Made by a program: the position numbers and the translations under genes. Below the pieces are notes generated by a model. It ran no database searches and had not been told where the DNA came from. It saw only the letters and a program-made list of their open reading frames with translations. Positions 61,014 to 64,000 of a stretch of DNA of 64,000 nt are shown piece by piece. Origin of the DNA: Limnephilus marmoratus (taxonomy: Eukaryota > Arthropoda > Insecta > Trichoptera > Limnephilidae); the NCBI GenBank assembly GCA_917880885.1, contig OU862918.1, forward strand, positions 1,736,001 to 1,800,000, given 5' to 3'. Within the stretch, counting starts at the first letter, position 1. Every line of letters begins with the position of its first letter.

Positions 61014-61019
61014 TTTATT
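61014..61019 (-). terminator. Candidate poly(A) signal of the GH31-like gene
   Basis: AATAAA on the minus strand, about 150 bp downstream of the stop codon. Confidence 0.45.
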
Positions 61020-61167
61020 TTTGATCCTGAATACGATTGAAAGAAATTGAAAGACGTAAAAAAATCTTGCCTCATATTTTTTCTATCTGTAAATCATTTA
61101 AAATTTAAGATAAAATTTAAAATCTATTTTCTTAATTTACTAAATGACCCCGAATTTTTTAAAGAGA

Positions 61168-61548
61168 TCATTCAATGTTCACAGAGAAGGTCCCTCCATC
61201 AATCAAACGACAAGCATCGAGCCCTAAGTTGTCCAACAAATGATATTGTCCCATATTATTGTCTACGGTAGTCGAGTTCAAACCATAGATTTTTATACGT
61301 CCTATTACACTCGATGAAACTTCGGCGGGTTTAGTACATAGCGTAGGTCTCGAAGAAATAATATTTGGGTCAATCTCGACGCAGGTTTCATTGGCGGTGA
61401 AGGTCCAAGAAATGGAGTTTGTTAGGGCCAACGAGCCTTTGGATGCACACACTGTGATGTTGTTCTCGGGGGTCTCGGTGCAGTTCAGGCCGACGATGAG
61501 AGTGTAGTCCGATTTAATCCGCATCTCGTTAGCTGTCTGGTAGATTTT
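61168..61548 (-). CDS. GH31 alpha-glucosidase-like gene, last exon
   Basis: The acceptor CTTTTTCCAG ends at 61549 (minus). The frame continues in phase 0 from the previous exon: KIYQTANEMRIKSDYTLIVG, then TETPENNITVCASKGS, ETCVEIDPNIISSRP, IGRIKIYGLNSTTVDNN, ending FSVNIE and TGA at 61168-61170. The join IIPIQE-KIYQTANEMR resembles the segment of GH31 glucosidases after the catalytic barrel, where the proximal beta domain starts, and the rest fits their C-terminal beta domain. Several N-glycosylation sequons (NCT, NIT, NET, NST) suggest a secreted or lysosomal protein. The usual catalytic exons lie outside the window, so substrate and activity cannot be judged. Confidence 0.65.
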   Translation of the reverse strand, partial: KIYQTANEMRIKSDYTLIVGLNCTETPENNITVCASKGSLALTNSISWTFTANETCVEIDPNIISSRPTLCTKPAEVSSSVIGRIKIYGLNSTTVDNNMGQYHLLDNLGLDACRLIDGGTFSVNIE

Positions 61549-63270
61549 CTGGAAAAAGAAGAGGATTTGTCAATTCTCTGCAAAGCATGGCGTATGGAAT
61601 ATGAGTAAAATTTAAACAAATATTAACATTTATGAAAACTGCAATGTTTTTACGAGGAAAAGCAGGTGCCAAAAAATTGGAATAAGAGGTATTTTACAAA
61701 ACTATTGCTGTTACTGTCGCTGTTACTGAATTCGAAAAAAATTGAAAACACACTTAATTTAATGTATTATAAACAACAGAAAATTAGCAGTAAAAATTCC
61801 AGTGTTTTAAAACTATTTTCAAATTTGCTGTCCTAAACTTTGATTTCATAAAAGTGTACATTTTAATTATTTTATTGTTGACTTTTAGATTTTAATGTAA
61901 AGCGTGGTGTTTTCTCTTTCTGACACCGTTTAGATCATATTTCTAACCATGATAGTAAGGGAGACACAGCGATTTTTATGAGACCTCTACGAGTTGTTTC
62001 GAAAAGCGAACAAATTAGCCCGTGAGGTTAAAGCGAAAGGAGACAAGAAGAAGCGGTCGATTCTTTGAATAAAAATATAAATTAAATTTCGTATTGAGTA
62101 AATTCTGGTAATGCGATTGAAAGTGTACCAAAATAATTTTGCATATTGCTAAAAATGTTATGTATTATTCATATTGAGTTTCAAAATATTTAATCAGATG
62201 GCCTTGCTGTAATTTTAATTTCTAATTGAGAGATACCAGCAAGCTTTATTTAAAACCATGCTTTAACAAAGGGGGTACTTCTAAACGTTGGATATTAATC
62301 TTTAAAGATTCAACGTTAGTTTATTTCTATCTCCAATCCCATCAAACGTAATCCCTCACGAGATTATTCTTGAAATAGCACTGACTTAAATCATATTCAA
62401 AATTTCAACAATTTATTTCGGCAGCAGCTGTTGTAAAACATGTATTTCCAGAAATCTCGTATTTTCCCTCATTTGTTCGCATAATTTGTATTCTCTTTGT
62501 ACACGCACACAAAGCATTATGTAGGTACATGATTAACACTAGTTACAAAGATTTATTGAGGTGAAATAGAGTTATAAATTAGTTAAATTCAAATACGTCT
62601 GCCGAATATTATTTAACATAAGAAAAAAATACAAGAATATGTTGTCAGATTTGTAAAGGTCAATTTGTGACGAAAATAATATAAAAATAGCCTCTAACCT
62701 AACCTAAAATAACCTATATAACCATTTTTTTAAATTTATTTATCGTCACTTTTAATGGCTTTTCAAAGGAGGTGTTGAAAGTGCATGTTGGTGAGTTGAC
62801 GGGTGACCCAATAAATTGACCGTATGTAGTTTGCATTACTTCTCTATTTATGTATTACAAAACTGTTAAAATAATACAAAAAATCGGCAAAGTAATAAAT
62901 TGATTTTGGTGATGTTTTTTTCTATTTCGAAAATGGAGGAAGAAAAGTTGAAAACCAAATAAAATTAATACTAACTGATTGCATTATATATTTTTTGTAT
63001 TTGACTGTATTCTAATTTGTGCATTGGGTGTACTGTTTACTTTCTATGTTCAAAATGAAACTATCCCAAATAACGTTTTCAGCGCAACGAAACCGACCAT
63101 GTTGCAAAATTTGCTAGTTGGCAAGTCAGGAGACAGATTTTTATGTCGATTGATCAAAGATTAGCAAAACGGAACATACGAAAATGCCTTAAAATAGATG
63201 GCATTTATGTTCGAAGGTGTAAAGCAGTGTAATTTAATGAAAAAATGTTCACGAAAGTTCTAAAATATTA

Positions 63271-63635
63271 GTTCTTACATATGAAATTGGTGTTTTGTAT
63301 GGGAGGAACATAAAGTCGATTTTTTTTAATATAATATATTTATTTAATCAAAGTATGTACCATTGCTATCTATGCACTTTTGCCATCTCATAGTTCATCA
63401 ATCCCTTTACTAAAAAAACCATTCGGACGGGAATCAATAAAATTTTTGAAGGCGGTTTGGACTGCCCCATCGGAGTTGAATTTTTTCCCTTGCAAGAAGT
63501 TATCCAAATTTCGAAAAAAATGGTAATCTGTTGGGGAAAGGTCCGGAGAGTATTAGTTAGATTCCTAACCAAAGAGAAGATATTTGAGATCAAAGTTGCC
63601 AGTACGGCAAAACGCCAATTTCATATGTAAGGACC
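63271..63635 (-). mobile_element. mariner deletion derivative (365 bp)
   Basis: Terminal inverted repeats GTTCTTACATATGAAATTGG (63271) and the complement of CCAATTTCATATGTAAGGAC (63615-63634), with TA at 63269-63270 and 63636-63637. Between them only the transposase end remains. Confidence 0.85.
63340..63575 (-). pseudogene. mariner transposase C-terminal remnant
   Basis: Minus strand: YSPDLSPTDYHFFRNLDNFL then QGKKFNSDGAVQTAFKNFID and SRPNGFFSKGIDELWDGK. YSPDLSPTDYHFF contains the third catalytic Asp of the DD34D triad. It differs from the mariner at 16338-18004. Confidence 0.85.
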
Positions 63636-63649
63636 TAATATATTCCACT

Positions 63650-63822
63650 CTTGAGTGGGCGCTGGGCCCGTGCTTTATGGTTTATTTATTTATTTTATAT
63701 TTATTATTTTATATTCTATGTAACCTTTTTTTACTGTGTAAATATGTAAAACTATGTGAGACTTGTGAGATTGCACTATCCTCCCCATATCCTGGAATAA
63801 AGAACTATTACTATTATAATTA
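63650..63822 (+). mobile_element. LINE 3' tail (as at 56140-56215)
   Basis: GAGATTGCACTATCCTCCCC and CCTGGAATAAAGAACTATTA match the 3' end of the LINE nested at 55455-56215. No coding part is left. Confidence 0.55.
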
Positions 63823-63878
63823 AACGCCCCTCATATTATAATACCTTATTTAATAAGTCAAACATGATATTTGCAAAC

Positions 63879-64000
63879 CTCTTGAATGGGAATGATGTAA
63901 CCAGATCTCAGAAGGATGACTATCTCGTTCTCAAGCGTCGGAATATCCACGCGAGGGTTCTCTCTATTAGTTCCAACATGTTGATTTCCTCCCCACAAGT
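63879..64000 (-). CDS. GH31 alpha-glucosidase-like gene, exon (partial at window edge)
   Basis: Minus frame from the window edge: LWGGNQHVGTNRENPRVDIP then TLENEIVILLRSGYIIPIQE, ending at donor GAG/GTTTGC. The LRSGYIIPIQE motif corresponds to the RxGxIIPxQ segment that follows the catalytic barrel in family GH31 (maltase, sucrase-isomaltase, lysosomal alpha-glucosidase), hydrolases of alpha-linked glucosides. The donor is weak (GTTTGC) but phase and homology support it. Confidence 0.65.

Larger units (their letters stand above)
61549..63878 (-). other. Intron of the GH31-like gene
   Basis: GT (63878-63877 complement) to AG (61550-61549 complement), 2.3 kb, phase 0. It contains a mariner deletion derivative (63271-63635), a LINE tail (63650-63822) and otherwise unassigned AT-rich sequence, including CTAACCTAACCTAAA near 62694. 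Confidence 0.65.

Overview
The window reads as a repeat-dense, AT-rich piece of an insect nuclear genome. The evidence is the set of transposon families (R1-type and Jockey/CR1-like LINEs, mariner and Tc1-like transposons, Helitrons, a Ser-primer-like Gypsy element, tRNA-derived SINE heads), short CCTAA runs like the insect telomere unit, and spliced genes. A hemipteran would fit but I cannot prove it. There are no bacterial operons, CRISPR arrays or rRNA genes.

Host genes are few. The clearest is at the right edge on the minus strand: the last two visible exons (64000-63879 and 61548-61168) of a gene resembling the C-terminus of glycoside hydrolase family 31 alpha-glucosidases, split by an intron holding a mariner deletion derivative and a LINE tail. 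A second, weaker candidate is a minus-strand MATH/BTB-like fragment (43802-43563 and 43461-43303) cut by a young Gypsy insertion. A third is a broken plus-strand gene (29854-32536) of a Cys-rich insect protein family usually seen in repeats, split by a fold-back element carrying a 110-bp minisatellite.

Layout. 1-540: LINE endonuclease fragment. 600-3060: unusual run of short hairpins and diverged tandem duplications. 4010-8540: non-autonomous LTR element with a 5'-truncated LINE nested in it. 8780-10001: nearly perfect 226-bp inverted repeat made of LINE 3' fragments, followed by a decayed LINE (10001-11988). 12134-12532: Penelope-like unit with a hammerhead-like core. 13994-15732: Helitron ends and a Helitron with Rep remnants. 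16262-18376: retroposon 'X' split by a mariner, itself split by a fold-back. 19430-24897: almost complete R1-clade LINE (two ORFs). 25845-28294: second copy of the non-autonomous LTR family, with both LTRs. 34761-36203: hammerhead-bearing fold-back and a solo LTR. 39116-43302: Gypsy element with identical LTRs and a single long ORF lacking reverse transcriptase. 45.8-57 kb: LINE fragments, X copies, SINE head, a Tc1/mariner-like element with a nested LINE. 57.6-59.5 kb: composite inverted-repeat element ending in a CCGGATCAAnTGTC array, and another hammerhead-bearing palindrome. 60-64 kb: LINE fragment and the GH31-like gene.

The most unusual items are (i) the Gypsy element that keeps Gag, protease and integrase in one open frame but has lost RT and RNase H, yet looks recently inserted; (ii) four to five inverted-repeat units carrying hammerhead-ribozyme-like cores; (iii) the hairpin array at 0.6-3 kb; (iv) a non-coding LTR family with diverged LTRs but a shared internal region.
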